64,000 nt of DNA from Planctomycetaceae bacterium. Lineage in GTDB: Bacteria > Planctomycetota > Planctomycetia > Pirellulales > Lacipirellulaceae. How positions within the stretch are numbered: the stretch's first letter is position 1; every line of letters begins with the position of its first letter. The translations under genes and the position numbers were made by a program. This document shows, in pieces, positions 54,053 to 62,682 of this stretch. The stretch spans positions 62,001 through 126,000 of the forward strand of contig PABB01000054.1 of the NCBI GenBank assembly GCA_002702655.1, given 5' to 3'. A model generated the notes under the pieces. It was not told the origin of the DNA, did not search any database, and saw nothing but the letters and a program-made list of their open reading frames with translations.

Positions 54053-56188
54053 ATGAGCGTCAATCCCTACGCCCCCTGCCCCTGCGGCAGCGGCAAGAAG
54101 CTGAAATTCTGCTGCTCGGATCTGGTTCACGAAATCGAGAAGATCGACAAACTGATCCAGGCCGATCAGCCTCGGGCCGCGCTTGCCAAGTGCGAGCAAC
54201 TGCTGACCAAGTCGCCGGATCGGGCGTCGCTGCTCGACATGGCGACCATGCTCAAGCTGTCGCTCAACGACGAAGCGGGCGCCGCGGAACTGGTCGAAAA
54301 ATTCCTGGCCGCTCACCCGGACAGTCCCACGGCCCACTCCCAGGCGGCGCTGCTGGCGGCCAGTCGCGAGGACGCCGCCGCGGCGATGGCCGAAGTGCAA
54401 ATCGCGCTGGAACACTGCGAGCAGCAAATCCCGCAACGGCTGCTGGAGGCGCTGGGCGCCGCGGGCCACGCGGCCCTGCTGTCTGGCGACATTGTCGCCG
54501 CGCGGGCGCACCTGCTGCTGTACGCGGGGATCGCTCCCGAGGAGGACAACCAGGCGGTCGAGCTGCTGCTGCGGATGAATATGCAGTCGGGCCTGCCGCT
54601 GCTGTTGCGCGAGCCGCTCAACCTGCAGGACAAACTCGCAGGCGATGACAAAGCGGCGCAGGCGTCCTTTGACGAGGCCATGCAGCTTGCCCAGCGCGGT
54701 CTCTGGCGACGCGCCGCCGACGCATTCGCCAAGCTGCAAGCAAGCGCCGGCGCCGATCCGGCGGTCGTCTACAACCTGGCCCTGTGCCGCGGCTGGTGCG
54801 GCGATCGCGAGCAGTTCGCGGCCGGCCTGCACCAGTACGCCAAGCTCGACGCCCCGTGGGACGATGCCGTCGAGGCCGAGGCGCTCGCGCAATTGGTGGG
54901 CGCCGACGAGGGCGGGGCGACGATCGACACAGTTTGCCTGGCGTACCCTGCCGACGACGCCGACGTGGTTGCCGAGCGACTCGCCAGCGACAAGCGGGTG
55001 GAGACGTACCCCGTCGACCCCGAAACATTCGAGCCCAACGAAGAAACGCCGCCCCGCAGCACGTACTTGCTGCTCGATCGGCCGGCGCCCGAGTCCGGCG
55101 TCGATATCGCCATGGATCGGGTGCCCAACGTGCTGGGGTTTGTGTCGCTGTACGGCAAGCGGACCGACCGACCGGCCATGCTCAAGCTGACGACCGACGA
55201 CGATCAGCTGTTCTCCGTCGTCACGGGTTTGTTGAGCGAAATCGTCGGCGACGCGATCGGCGCGGAACAGTCGCGGGAAACGCTGGCACAGAAATCGGCA
55301 GCCGAAGAGGCGCTGAGCTGGCGGTGGCGTCTGCCGGACGACACTCCGCCGGCGCACCGCCGCGAGCTGCTCCGCGCCCGCCGGCAGCGCGCGATCATGG
55401 AGGACTGGGTCGAAACCCCGCAGGGCGCCCTCGACGGCAAGACGCCGCAGGACGTCGCTGGACAGGCCAAGCTGAAGATCCCGCTGGCCGCGGCCGTACT
55501 GATTCTGGAACAGGCCGCCGTCGATCCGCGCGAGCGCGAAATGTTTGCGTCGCTGCGCGAGAAGCTGCAGTTGCCGGCGGCCGAGCCGATCGACCCCGCC
55601 AGCACTGATCTCGACACGTTGCCGCTGGTCCGCGTACCGCGGCTGCAAATTGACAAGCTCGACGGCGACCAACTCCACCGCATGGTCGATCGCTGCACGC
55701 TGGGCGGCGCCACGGTCGCCACGGTGTTTGTCGCCCGTGAACTGCTGTCGCGCGACGAGCCGTTCGACGCCAAGCGGCGCGCCTATCAGCAGATCATCCG
55801 CAGCGAGTCCGATCCCGATGAAGCGCTCGTTTGGCTCGACAAGGCCAAACAAGACGCTGCGGCCGCCGACGCCAAAGTCGGCGAGTGGCTGTTGATGGAA
55901 CTGCAGATCCAACTGGAACGCGCTGACGCCGCGGGCGTGCAGACAGCGCTGCACGGTATTGCCGAGCGCGAGGCTCAAGAACCGGAAGTGGCCCGAGCGG
56001 CCTACGAACTGCTGTACCGGATGGGGTTGGTCCAACCCGCCGGTGCGCCCGGAGCCGAACCGATGGTCGACGAGGCCCGGCTGGATGGAGCCGCCCCGTC
56101 GGCGTCGGCTTCCAAGCTATGGACTCCCGACGGCGCCGACGCACCAGCGGCCGGCGGCCCGGCGAAACGGGCGATCTGGACCCCGTAG
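54053..56188 (+). CDS. SEC-C motif protein with TPR-like helical body
   Basis: 711 residues. The N-terminus carries a SEC-C zinc motif, PCPCGSGKKLKFCC (C9, C11, C20, C21), as found at the SecA C-terminus and in many other proteins. From residue 24 to about 290 paired helices resemble tetratricopeptide repeats (KCEQLLTKSPDRASLL). The remaining 400 residues are helical and include RARRQRAIMEDWVETPQG; no enzyme motif was recognised. No leader, so cytoplasmic. Role unknown; SEC-C may bind SecB-like or ribosomal partners. The start is ATG 54053, giving the motif at residues 8-21. Confidence 0.8.
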   Translation: MSVNPYAPCPCGSGKKLKFCCSDLVHEIEKIDKLIQADQPRAALAKCEQLLTKSPDRASLLDMATMLKLSLNDEAGAAELVEKFLAAHPDSPTAHSQAALLAASREDAAAAMAEVQIALEHCEQQIPQRLLEALGAAGHAALLSGDIVAARAHLLLYAGIAPEEDNQAVELLLRMNMQSGLPLLLREPLNLQDKLAGDDKAAQASFDEAMQLAQRGLWRRAADAFAKLQASAGADPAVVYNLALCRGWCGDREQFAAGLHQYAKLDAPWDDAVEAEALAQLVGADEGGATIDTVCLAYPADDADVVAERLASDKRVETYPVDPETFEPNEETPPRSTYLLLDRPAPESGVDIAMDRVPNVLGFVSLYGKRTDRPAMLKLTTDDDQLFSVVTGLLSEIVGDAIGAEQSRETLAQKSAAEEALSWRWRLPDDTPPAHRRELLRARRQRAIMEDWVETPQGALDGKTPQDVAGQAKLKIPLAAAVLILEQAAVDPREREMFASLREKLQLPAAEPIDPASTDLDTLPLVRVPRLQIDKLDGDQLHRMVDRCTLGGATVATVFVARELLSRDEPFDAKRRAYQQIIRSESDPDEALVWLDKAKQDAAAADAKVGEWLLMELQIQLERADAAGVQTALHGIAEREAQEPEVARAAYELLYRMGLVQPAGAPGAEPMVDEARLDGAAPSASASKLWTPDGADAPAAGGPAKRAIWTP

Positions 56189-56207
56189 TCTCCTCACCGA
56201 CGCCGCC

Positions 56208-57314
56208 ATGCCGCCGACCGAAGCCGACCAGCCGCTGATGGCTCGCGCGCTGCAACTCGCCCGCCGTGGCGAGGGGCGCGTCGAACCCAACCCGATGGTC
56301 GGCTGCGTCATCGTCCGCGACGGCCAGATCGTCGGCGAGGGCTGGCATCAACGATTCGGCGGTCCGCATGCCGAGGTGGAAGCGCTCGCCGCCGCGGGCG
56401 CCGCGGCCCGGGGCGGCACGGCGTACGTCACGCTCGAGCCCTGTTGCCACCACGGCAAGACGCCGCCCTGCACGGCCGCGCTGATCGACGCCGGCGTCAC
56501 CCGCGTCGTGGCGGGTTGCACCGATCCCAACCCGCAGGTGGCAGGCCAGGGCTTGGCCCAACTTGCCAAGGCCGGCGTGCAAACCGCTGTCGGCATTGCC
56601 GAGGACGAAGCGGCGGACCTGATCGCCCCGTTTCGCAAACTCATGCAGCAGGGTCGACCGTGGATCATTGCCAAATGGGCGATGTCGCTCGACGGCAAGA
56701 TCGCTGCGGCCGACGGCTCCAGCCAGTGGATCAGCGGCCCCGAGTCGCGTGCCGAAGTCCACAAGCTGCGCGGCCGCGTCGACGCCGTGCTCGTGGGCCG
56801 CGGCACAGCCCGGCGCGACGATCCGCTGCTGACCGCGCGGCCCCCGGGACCGCGCACGCCGGTGCGAATCGTGCTCGACTCGCAGGCGACGCTCTCGTTG
56901 GAGAGCCAGCTCGTGCGGACGGCTGGGGACGGGCCAGTCATCGTGGCCGCCTCGCGGCAGGCGTCATCGCAGCGCATCGCGGCGCTCGAAAAGCAGGGCG
57001 TCGAAGTGCTCTCGCTTTCCGAGCAAGATCACGCCGCCCGGTTCGAATCACTCCTGGCCGAACTCGGTCGCCGGCACATGACCAACGTGCTGGTGGAAGG
57101 GGGCGGCCAGGTATTTGGCTCGCTGCTGGCGCTGGGGGCGATTGACGAAGTGTACGCCTTCGTCGCGCCCAAGTTGCTGGGCGGCGCCGCGGCGCCCGGC
57201 CCCGTCGGCGGGGCGGGGGTCGCCGGGATCGACGCCGCGATCCACCTCGCCGCCCCCGAAATCATGCCATTCGGCAACGACGTGCTGATTCGCGCTCGCG
57301 TGCGCCACGATTAG
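56208..57314 (+). CDS. ribD: Bifunctional riboflavin deaminase/reductase RibD
   Basis: Second and third steps of riboflavin synthesis. 368 residues. N-terminal deaminase with the zinc site GGPHAEVEAL and LEPCCHHGKTPPC, preceded by NPMVGCVIV. The C-terminal reductase domain begins RPWIIAKWAMSLDGKIA; next are DAVLVGRGTARRDDP and a NVLVEGGGQVFGSLL NADPH-site segment. The start is ATG 56208, 19 bp after the SEC-C gene stop; the frame is open far upstream within that gene. No other rib gene lies nearby. Confidence 0.96.
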   Translation: MPPTEADQPLMARALQLARRGEGRVEPNPMVGCVIVRDGQIVGEGWHQRFGGPHAEVEALAAAGAAARGGTAYVTLEPCCHHGKTPPCTAALIDAGVTRVVAGCTDPNPQVAGQGLAQLAKAGVQTAVGIAEDEAADLIAPFRKLMQQGRPWIIAKWAMSLDGKIAAADGSSQWISGPESRAEVHKLRGRVDAVLVGRGTARRDDPLLTARPPGPRTPVRIVLDSQATLSLESQLVRTAGDGPVIVAASRQASSQRIAALEKQGVEVLSLSEQDHAARFESLLAELGRRHMTNVLVEGGGQVFGSLLALGAIDEVYAFVAPKLLGGAAAPGPVGGAGVAGIDAAIHLAAPEIMPFGNDVLIRARVRHD

Positions 57315-57354
57315 TCCGCCGTCCCCACTGCGAACTGCCTCCACCAGGTTTGCC

Positions 57355-58413
57355 ATGTCGGAACCGGAAACCGCCGCCCCGTCGCCAGGCGAACCGCCAT
57401 CCCCCGCGGCCGCAGCGCCGCCGCCCAAGGCGGTGCACGACTATCTCGTCTACGCGCTGTCGCTGCCCGAGCGGGCGGTCCGTTCCACGGTGGGCGTCGC
57501 CGGCGGTGCGCTGCGCGAGTCGGCCGGCTTGCTCGTGCCGCAGGCGCTGCGCGACAGCCAAACCTATCGGTCGCTGGTGCAGCAGACGCTCGACTTTCTC
57601 GTGGAGGACGTCGGCAACGTGCCGCGCGCCGAGTCGGCCGGCGACGCCCCGCCGCGGGTGGACGACTACGTGGCTCGCAAAACTGTCGGCAATTTTGTCG
57701 AAATGGCCGGGCTCGCCACCCTGCACCTGTCGCCGCTCGTCGTGCTGGCCATCGTCAGCGACGCGGCCTACGGCTCCAAGGCGTACCTCAAGGAATTGGC
57801 CGACGAACTGCGCCGCGAGGGCGTCATCGCGCCGCAGTCGTCGATCGACAACGCCGGCGACCTGCTCGACGCGGTCGCCAAGACCGCGGGGGTAGCGTCG
57901 GTTGCGTTCGACACGCCGCCGCTGTCGGTCGACGGGCTGCGCGAAACGGTCGAGAATACGCTCCGTTCGGCCCGCGAGATCGATCTGTCCGACACCCTGC
58001 CCCGCACCGAAGTCGAACGCATGTGGTCCGAGCTGCGCGGCCTGGCCGAGCAGGAAAACGTCTCCCTGCTGGAAGTCGGCGGCGCCGTGACGTTGCACAC
58101 GCTTGACCGCGTCGGCGCCGTGGCCAAGGGCGCGCTGTCCACGGTCCGCGTCGCCGGCACGCTGCTTGATCGGCACGTGCTGGATCACTATCGCACGGCG
58201 CTCTCCGCCATCCACAACGACGGCTACTACGTAACCCTCGCCAAAGTGAGCGGCCCGTACATTGACTCCGTCTGGCAGAATTTCTCCACGGACCAATCCA
58301 CGGTCACGGCCGATCTGCTGAGCGGCAAGCTGATCGGCCAGGCCGCCGACGCCGTGACACGCTGGCTGGGCTGGCGCGGCGCCAACGACCAACCGCCGCA
58401 GCCGTTGCCCTAG
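57355..58413 (+). CDS. Conserved hypothetical protein
   Basis: 352 residues, function unknown. A Pro/Ala/Glu-rich N-terminus (about 1-25) precedes a helical protein. One hydrophobic stretch (MAGLATLHLSPLVVLAIVSDAAYG, around 117-140) may be membrane associated. Other notable parts are KAYLKELADELRREGVI, VEGxLRSAREIDLS-like helices and YYVTLAKVSGPYIDSVWQNF. It starts 40 bp after ribD on the same strand and may be co-transcribed. I do not recognise the family. Confidence 0.7.
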   Translation: MSEPETAAPSPGEPPSPAAAAPPPKAVHDYLVYALSLPERAVRSTVGVAGGALRESAGLLVPQALRDSQTYRSLVQQTLDFLVEDVGNVPRAESAGDAPPRVDDYVARKTVGNFVEMAGLATLHLSPLVVLAIVSDAAYGSKAYLKELADELRREGVIAPQSSIDNAGDLLDAVAKTAGVASVAFDTPPLSVDGLRETVENTLRSAREIDLSDTLPRTEVERMWSELRGLAEQENVSLLEVGGAVTLHTLDRVGAVAKGALSTVRVAGTLLDRHVLDHYRTALSAIHNDGYYVTLAKVSGPYIDSVWQNFSTDQSTVTADLLSGKLIGQAADAVTRWLGWRGANDQPPQPLP

Positions 58414-58426
58414 CGGGGCCCGGCGC

Positions 58427-59320
58427 TCAATCTTTCATCGCGCCAGCGCCGTGCGCTTTGAGCGTCGCGCGGAATTCGGCGACGACCGGATGCGCGCGGC
58501 GGAACCGATGCCAAATCACGCCAATGGCCCGCGTCGGCTTCGCCCCGGCGACCGAACGGTACACCCGCTGGCGGCTGCGATCGCCAGCGCGGGCCATTTC
58601 CGGCACGAACGCCAAACCGTATCCCAACGCCACCAACTCCAGCACCGTCGCCAATTGTCCCCCGCGGCACGCGACGCGCGGCGGGCATTCGCGCTGCCGG
58701 CAATAGGTCACCACTTGTTCGCCCAGGCAGTGCTCCTCGCTGAGCATCACGAATGGCTCGCGGGCCAGCTCCGCCGCCGTGATCGTTTTCTTCTTCGCCA
58801 GCGGGTGCTTGGCCGGCAGCGCAACCAGCAACTCTTCGCGAAACAACTGTTCGGAATGCAGCGGCGCCGCGTCGATCGGCAGCGCCACGATTCCCACGTC
58901 CAAGTCGCCGGCGGTGCAACCCTGCACAATCTCCGCGGTCAGATCCTCCACCACGCTTACCTCCACCGGCCCGTACGCTCTCTCAAACGCCTTGAGCACC
59001 GGCGGCAGGAGGTAGGGGGCGATCGTCGGAATGGCGCCAACCCGCAGGTGCGGCGGCAGGTTGGCCCCCTCGCAGACGACCTGCTGTGCCTCGTCGACCT
59101 GCGACAAGATCGCCGCGGCACGCTCGTACAATCGTTCGCCGGCCGGAGTCAACGCGATCCGCCGGGCCGAACGATCCACCAGCGTCGTGCCCAGGTTCTG
59201 CTCCAGTTTGGCGATTTGCTGGCTGAGCGACGGTTGAGTCACTTCGCAGCGCTCGGCGGCTCGCGTGAAGCTCTTCAGCTCCGCGACGGCGACGAAGTAC
59301 CGGAGTTGGTGCAGTTCCAT
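58427..59320 (-). CDS. oxyR: LysR-family peroxide sensor OxyR
   Basis: 297 residues. N-terminal winged helix (LRYFVAVAELKSFTRAAERC) and a LysR effector domain. In the redox loop, C198 and C207 (HCLGEQVVTYC) have exactly the nine-residue separation of the E. coli OxyR pair C199/C208, so this is a likely thiol-disulfide peroxide sensor rather than a generic LysR protein. No catalase or peroxiredoxin gene is next to it. Convergent with the hypothetical gene before it (13 bp apart). ATG 59320 start. Confidence 0.88.
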   Translation of the reverse strand: MELHQLRYFVAVAELKSFTRAAERCEVTQPSLSQQIAKLEQNLGTTLVDRSARRIALTPAGERLYERAAAILSQVDEAQQVVCEGANLPPHLRVGAIPTIAPYLLPPVLKAFERAYGPVEVSVVEDLTAEIVQGCTAGDLDVGIVALPIDAAPLHSEQLFREELLVALPAKHPLAKKKTITAAELAREPFVMLSEEHCLGEQVVTYCRQRECPPRVACRGGQLATVLELVALGYGLAFVPEMARAGDRSRQRVYRSVAGAKPTRAIGVIWHRFRRAHPVVAEFRATLKAHGAGAMKD

Positions 59321-59405
59321 GGCATAAACTCTTCCGACAACGCCCGCTTAGCGTGCCTGCGGATTGGCGGCGCCCTCTTCGGATTCTGGGCGCATTGATG
59401 AGTGG

Positions 59406-60482
59406 TTACTCGCTACGCGGCTCTTCGCCCACGCCGAACGCGGCCAGCAATCGCGTCGCGGCCACCTCGGCTGGCAGTTCGCTGTCGATGACCGCGGGCT
59501 CCAACTCCGCCCGCAGCTCGCGCACGCTCGGATGACTCTCGAACGCGGCCAGCAGCCGGTCGCGCACGATGGCCCGCAGCCAGTTCAGGTTTTGCCGCTG
59601 ACGTCGCTGCTCCAATTCGCCGGAATCGCGGCGTCGCGCGATGCACGTTTCGACGGCGTCCCACACGTCGCCGATGCGCAAACGCTCGCGAGCGCTGCAG
59701 GTGATCACCATCGGGGCGTCGTCGCGACGACTGCCGATGCTGTCAATCGCGTTGCGATACTGCCGGGCGGCCACGTCCGCCGCCCGGGCGTTCGGGCCGT
59801 CCGCTTTGTTCACTGCGATCACATCGACCAGTTCCAGGAGCCCGCGTTTGATTGCCTGCAATTCGTCGCCGGCCGTCGGCAACATGAGTGCGAGAAAACA
59901 GTCGGTCATGTCGGCGACCATCGTCTCCGACTGTCCCACGCCGACGGTTTCGATCAGCACCACGTCGAACCCGGCGGCCTCGCAAACCAGCAGACTTTCG
60001 CGCGTCTTTTGGGCCACCCCGCCCAGCGTGCCGGCCGAGGGCGCCGGGCGGATGTACGCCGCAGGGCTGGCGGCCAACTCTCCCATGCGGGTCTTGTCGC
60101 CCAAGATGCTGCCGCCGGTCACTGTGCTGGAGGGATCGACCGCCAGCACGGCCACGCGACGGCCGGCGTCGATCAGGTGCTTGCCCAGTACGTCGATAAA
60201 GGTGCTCTTGCCGACGCCTGGCACGCCCGAGATGCCGACCCGCGTCGCGCCGCCGGTGGCCGGCATCAACTCCGTGAGCAGTTGCTGGGCCAACTGGTGA
60301 TGGGCCGGGCGGTTCGATTCGATCAGCGTCAGCGCCCGGGCCAGCATGCCGACATCACCAGCGCGCACGCCCGCCACATAGTCTTCCAGGGAGAGTTCGC
60401 GGCGAACGGGCGGGCGGGCGGACACGGCAACCAGGGGCGGCGGGAGCGGACGGGGAAACAATCGCCGCACCGACGGCGACAA
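59406..60482 (-). CDS. meaB: Methylmalonyl-CoA mutase-associated GTPase MeaB (ArgK family)
   Basis: G3E-family GTPase that protects or loads the B12 enzyme methylmalonyl-CoA mutase. 358 residues. P-loop GVPGVGKST at 86-94, DPSS near 115, ETVGVGQSE (switch II), and the base motif NKAD. The mutase genes are not in the window. The start is a TTG at 60482 with GGAG upstream; GTG at 60425 (residue 20) is an alternative. It lies 27 bp after the yjbQ-like gene on the same strand. Confidence 0.93.
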   Translation of the reverse strand: MSPSVRRLFPRPLPPPLVAVSARPPVRRELSLEDYVAGVRAGDVGMLARALTLIESNRPAHHQLAQQLLTELMPATGGATRVGISGVPGVGKSTFIDVLGKHLIDAGRRVAVLAVDPSSTVTGGSILGDKTRMGELAASPAAYIRPAPSAGTLGGVAQKTRESLLVCEAAGFDVVLIETVGVGQSETMVADMTDCFLALMLPTAGDELQAIKRGLLELVDVIAVNKADGPNARAADVAARQYRNAIDSIGSRRDDAPMVITCSARERLRIGDVWDAVETCIARRRDSGELEQRRQRQNLNWLRAIVRDRLLAAFESHPSVRELRAELEPAVIDSELPAEVAATRLLAAFGVGEEPRSE

Positions 60483-60509
60483 CCTCTTCGCTCCACTGTA
60501 GCCGGTGAG

Positions 60510-60929
60510 TCACTCGCCCCACAGGGTGGCAATCACGCGGCGACGACCGCCGCGGTTGCGGTGCTCGCACAGGTAGATTCCTTGCCACGTCCCCAACAGC
60601 AGCCGGCCCTGCCCCACAGGGATCGACAGCGAACAACCCAACAAAGCCGATTTCACGTGAGCCGGCATGTCGTCCGGGCCCTCGCACGTGTGGCGATAGG
60701 GGAAATCTTCTGGAGCAATCGCCGAGAAGGACGACTCCAGATCCACCGGCACGTCGGGGTCGGCGTTCTCGTTGATCGACAGCGACGCGGACGTGTGCTG
60801 CAGAAACAGGTGCAGCACGCCGACGGTGAGCGAACGCAGCTCGGGCAGTTCGCGAACCACCTCGTCGGTCACGAGGTGAAAGCCGCGCCGCTGGGCCGGC
60901 AATTCGATCTGGCGCTGAATCCAGGGCAT
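60510..60929 (-). CDS. YjbQ/UPF0047 family protein, canonical form
   Basis: 139 residues. Canonical family segments: LFLQHTSASLSINENADP and PAHVKSALLGCSLSIP, plus the terminal GRRRVIATLWGE. Annotated in databases as secondary thiamine-phosphate synthase family; the physiological role is uncertain. It is first in a short minus-strand run with meaB. A divergent relative is at 31203-31625. Confidence 0.92.
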   Translation of the reverse strand: MPWIQRQIELPAQRRGFHLVTDEVVRELPELRSLTVGVLHLFLQHTSASLSINENADPDVPVDLESSFSAIAPEDFPYRHTCEGPDDMPAHVKSALLGCSLSIPVGQGRLLLGTWQGIYLCEHRNRGGRRRVIATLWGE

Positions 60930-61392
60930 GACGCATTCAAGGGACGTGCTAGCAGATTGCCGCCCCGGCGAGGTGTGCGAATTACGGGAATTTCATCTTG
61001 CGCGTGTGCGATTTCGGCAACCCGAAGGCCGCTGCGCAAAGCAACTCAACCCAGAGCCTACAGTTTCTCGCGTGGCGCCGAAATCGCCCTGCAAATCAGG
61101 GAATGTCAAGTGGAAAAAACTTGACTTGCCATACTGACTGGCAATAATCCCTTCATCGAAATTAAATTCGACCTTCACAACCTGCCAACAAACTCCCCCC
61201 GGCCGGCAAACGCCGGCAGTTCTTCGCGGCAGGCCAAGTTGCGGGCGCCGAGCCCTGCTCGACTTCCGCAGCATCGATCCGGCAACGCACAGACCAACGC
61301 GTTGCGGTCAGACAATCGAAGGTCGGAACCGGTACATAGAGGCAAATTTAGCCTACACCCTCAGCACACGAGTTTGAAAGGTACTCCCCGCC
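60930..61392. other. Intergenic region with promoter and dyads
   Basis: 463 bp between divergent genes. It holds a promoter with two overlapping dyads at 61105-61148. The sequence around 61150-61380 is relatively A/T-rich and would be the 5' leader of the small gene (about 240 nt). No RNA family recognised. Confidence 0.6.
61105..61148 (+). promoter_or_regulatory. Sigma-70-like promoter overlapped by two dyads (operator candidate)
   Basis: TTGACT (61121-61126), 16-bp spacer, AATAAT (61143-61148). Between the boxes TTGCCA-N7-TGGCAA (61126-61144) is a perfect dyad. A second dyad, GTCAAG-N9-CTTGAC (61105-61125), covers the -35. Such placement is typical for a repressor or activator site. Confidence 0.6.
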
Positions 61393-61623
61393 ATGCCCGA
61401 TCCCACGCTGAAGAACGTTTTCGAAGCCATCCTGAAGTACGGACACGACGAGGACTTCGCTCCCCGTGCCGGCTCCGACTTCAAGGCGACCCAGGCCCCC
61501 GCAGGTTCCCGCGAGAAGCTGGAAGTGCTCGCTGATCGCGTCCGCTCGGGCCAGCCGTTGTGGCACGAGGACGACCGCTGCGATTACAGCGGCTTGACCG
61601 GCGCCGTGCGGCCCCGCGACTGA
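61393..61623 (+). CDS. Conserved small acidic protein of unknown function
   Basis: 76 residues, full-length and well conserved in feel: LKNVFEAILKYGHDEDF, then KATQAPAGSREKLEVLADRV and PLWHEDDRCDYSGLTG. No signal peptide or helix; probably cytoplasmic. I believe similar proteins occur across planctomycetes, but I cannot name the family. Preceded by the dyad-containing promoter at 61105-61148 and followed by a strong hairpin at 61671-61703. ATG 61393 is the only sensible start. Confidence 0.75.
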   Translation: MPDPTLKNVFEAILKYGHDEDFAPRAGSDFKATQAPAGSREKLEVLADRVRSGQPLWHEDDRCDYSGLTGAVRPRD

Positions 61624-61670
61624 TCAGCCCCCCGCTGACGGGGGTCTGGCAACCGAAGATTCGATCCATG

Positions 61671-61703
61671 AGCCCGCTGCAGCCTTCACGGCTGCAGCGG
61701 GCT
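61671..61703. terminator. Strong hairpin between two convergent genes
   Basis: AGCCCGCTGCAGCC (61671-61684), loop TTCAC, GGCTGCAGCGGGCT (61690-61703): a perfect 14-bp stem, followed on the + strand by TTCCGTTT. It probably terminates the small gene, and its symmetry may serve csrA on the opposite strand; the T-run is short. Confidence 0.75.
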
Positions 61704-61780
61704 TTCCGTTTGAATGGCCAGAAGCTTGCCCTGAATAGCTGCGTAGCCGTCATGGCCCAGCGACGTCAGCCGCGCTCACG

Positions 61781-61984
61781 CTAGGCGCTGCGGGCCAGCT
61801 CGGTAGAAACGGGGGGTGCGACCGCGACCGGCGAGAACGGCTCCAACTCGTCACGCAGCACGAGCATGTCTTTCGGGGCTTCGATCCCCAAACGCACCTT
61901 ATCGCCCGCCACGCGGACAACTGTGATCACGATTGAATCGCCCAGCCGAATGCGCTGAGCCTCCTTCCTGGACAGCACTAGCAT
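61781..61984 (-). CDS. csrA: Carbon storage regulator CsrA
   Basis: RNA-binding post-transcriptional regulator. 67 residues. The family core is intact: MLVLSRKEAQRIRLGD, VITVVRVAGDKVRLGIEAP and a C-terminal tail after the helix (RDELEPFS). The mRNA-binding Arg and Leu of the first strand (LSRK) are present. Strong Shine-Dalgarno AAGGAGG (61998-61992) and a good promoter 48-76 bp upstream. No flagellar genes, with which csrA is often clustered, lie nearby. Confidence 0.96.
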   Translation of the reverse strand: MLVLSRKEAQRIRLGDSIVITVVRVAGDKVRLGIEAPKDMLVLRDELEPFSPVAVAPPVSTELARSA

Positions 61985-62031
61985 ATCAAAACCTCCTTGT
62001 CGCCCGCGACGGGTATTGTGAACGTGCGTAT

Positions 62032-62060
62032 ACTATACCCAGGCACGCACGGCGGGGCAA
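62032..62060 (-). promoter_or_regulatory. csrA promoter
   Basis: TTGCCC (62060-62055), 17-bp spacer, TATAGT (62037-62032) on the minus strand. The -10 sits in a short dyad GTATACTATAC. Transcription would start about 40 bp ahead of the csrA start codon. Confidence 0.6.
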
Positions 62061-62132
62061 GCCGGCGCGGGCGATGATATGTACAAAATGACAGATAAAT
62101 GGGGCAAGCCGCTAGCTGGGGCGGGATTCGCG

Positions 62133-62438
62133 CTACGCGGCACAACTCAGGCAGGACTCGATGGCGGGCGGCTCCAACAGGGCGGTGCGCTGCAAGCGCT
62201 GCCCGTCGGCGCCGTAAAACAGGATGGTGTTCCCCCGCGTTTCCCAAATCGCCGTCAGTCGCACGGCGCGCGGCCCATGCAGGCAAAAATACAGCCCGCA
62301 TGGCTGTCCGGCTTGGGTCAGGACCCGTTGGGCCAGGGGATATTGCTGGGGATCTAGCGATTCAAACTTGCTTAGCGTCTCGGCGATGAAGGTGCGAAGT
62401 TGTTCGTAACTGGATATGCGAATTGAACTTTCGTGCAT
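62133..62438 (-). CDS. Conserved hypothetical protein
   Basis: 101 residues with no recognised family. An amphipathic N-terminal helix (YEQLRTFIAETLSKFESL) is followed by a beta-rich part (LYFCLHGPRAVRLTAIWE, NTILFYGADGQR), and it ends with SCLSCAA, a CxxC at the very C-terminus. No leader or membrane segment. It is upstream of csrA on the same strand, separated by the csrA promoter. Confidence 0.65.
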   Translation of the reverse strand: MHESSIRISSYEQLRTFIAETLSKFESLDPQQYPLAQRVLTQAGQPCGLYFCLHGPRAVRLTAIWETRGNTILFYGADGQRLQRTALLEPPAIESCLSCAA

Positions 62439-62682
62439 CTGGCTGATTGCTGAGGTCGATTCGGGGCTACGGTCTCGCCAGGCATCGCCCGCGAGTTTTC
62501 CGGTCGCGGAACCTGGGGGCTTTGGCGACCAATTACCTTATCGGTAGATTCTGGCGGTCGCCTTCACCGCCGTCGCCCACAAAGTGACGACTGGCGTTCT
62601 TAGGGGCGCAACAAAGCCGCGCGACTTGATCCATGCCGCGCAGGGTCATTAGCAGAAAGACACCAGCACGGGATCGTTTGAC

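Noticed and set aside
52933-54648. 571-codon + frame spanning tal and the SEC-C gene
   Set aside because: Another phase of two well-supported genes; Arg-rich and motif-free.
54017-56035. 672-codon minus-strand open frame
   Set aside because: Antisense to the SEC-C/TPR protein; no motif or start signal.
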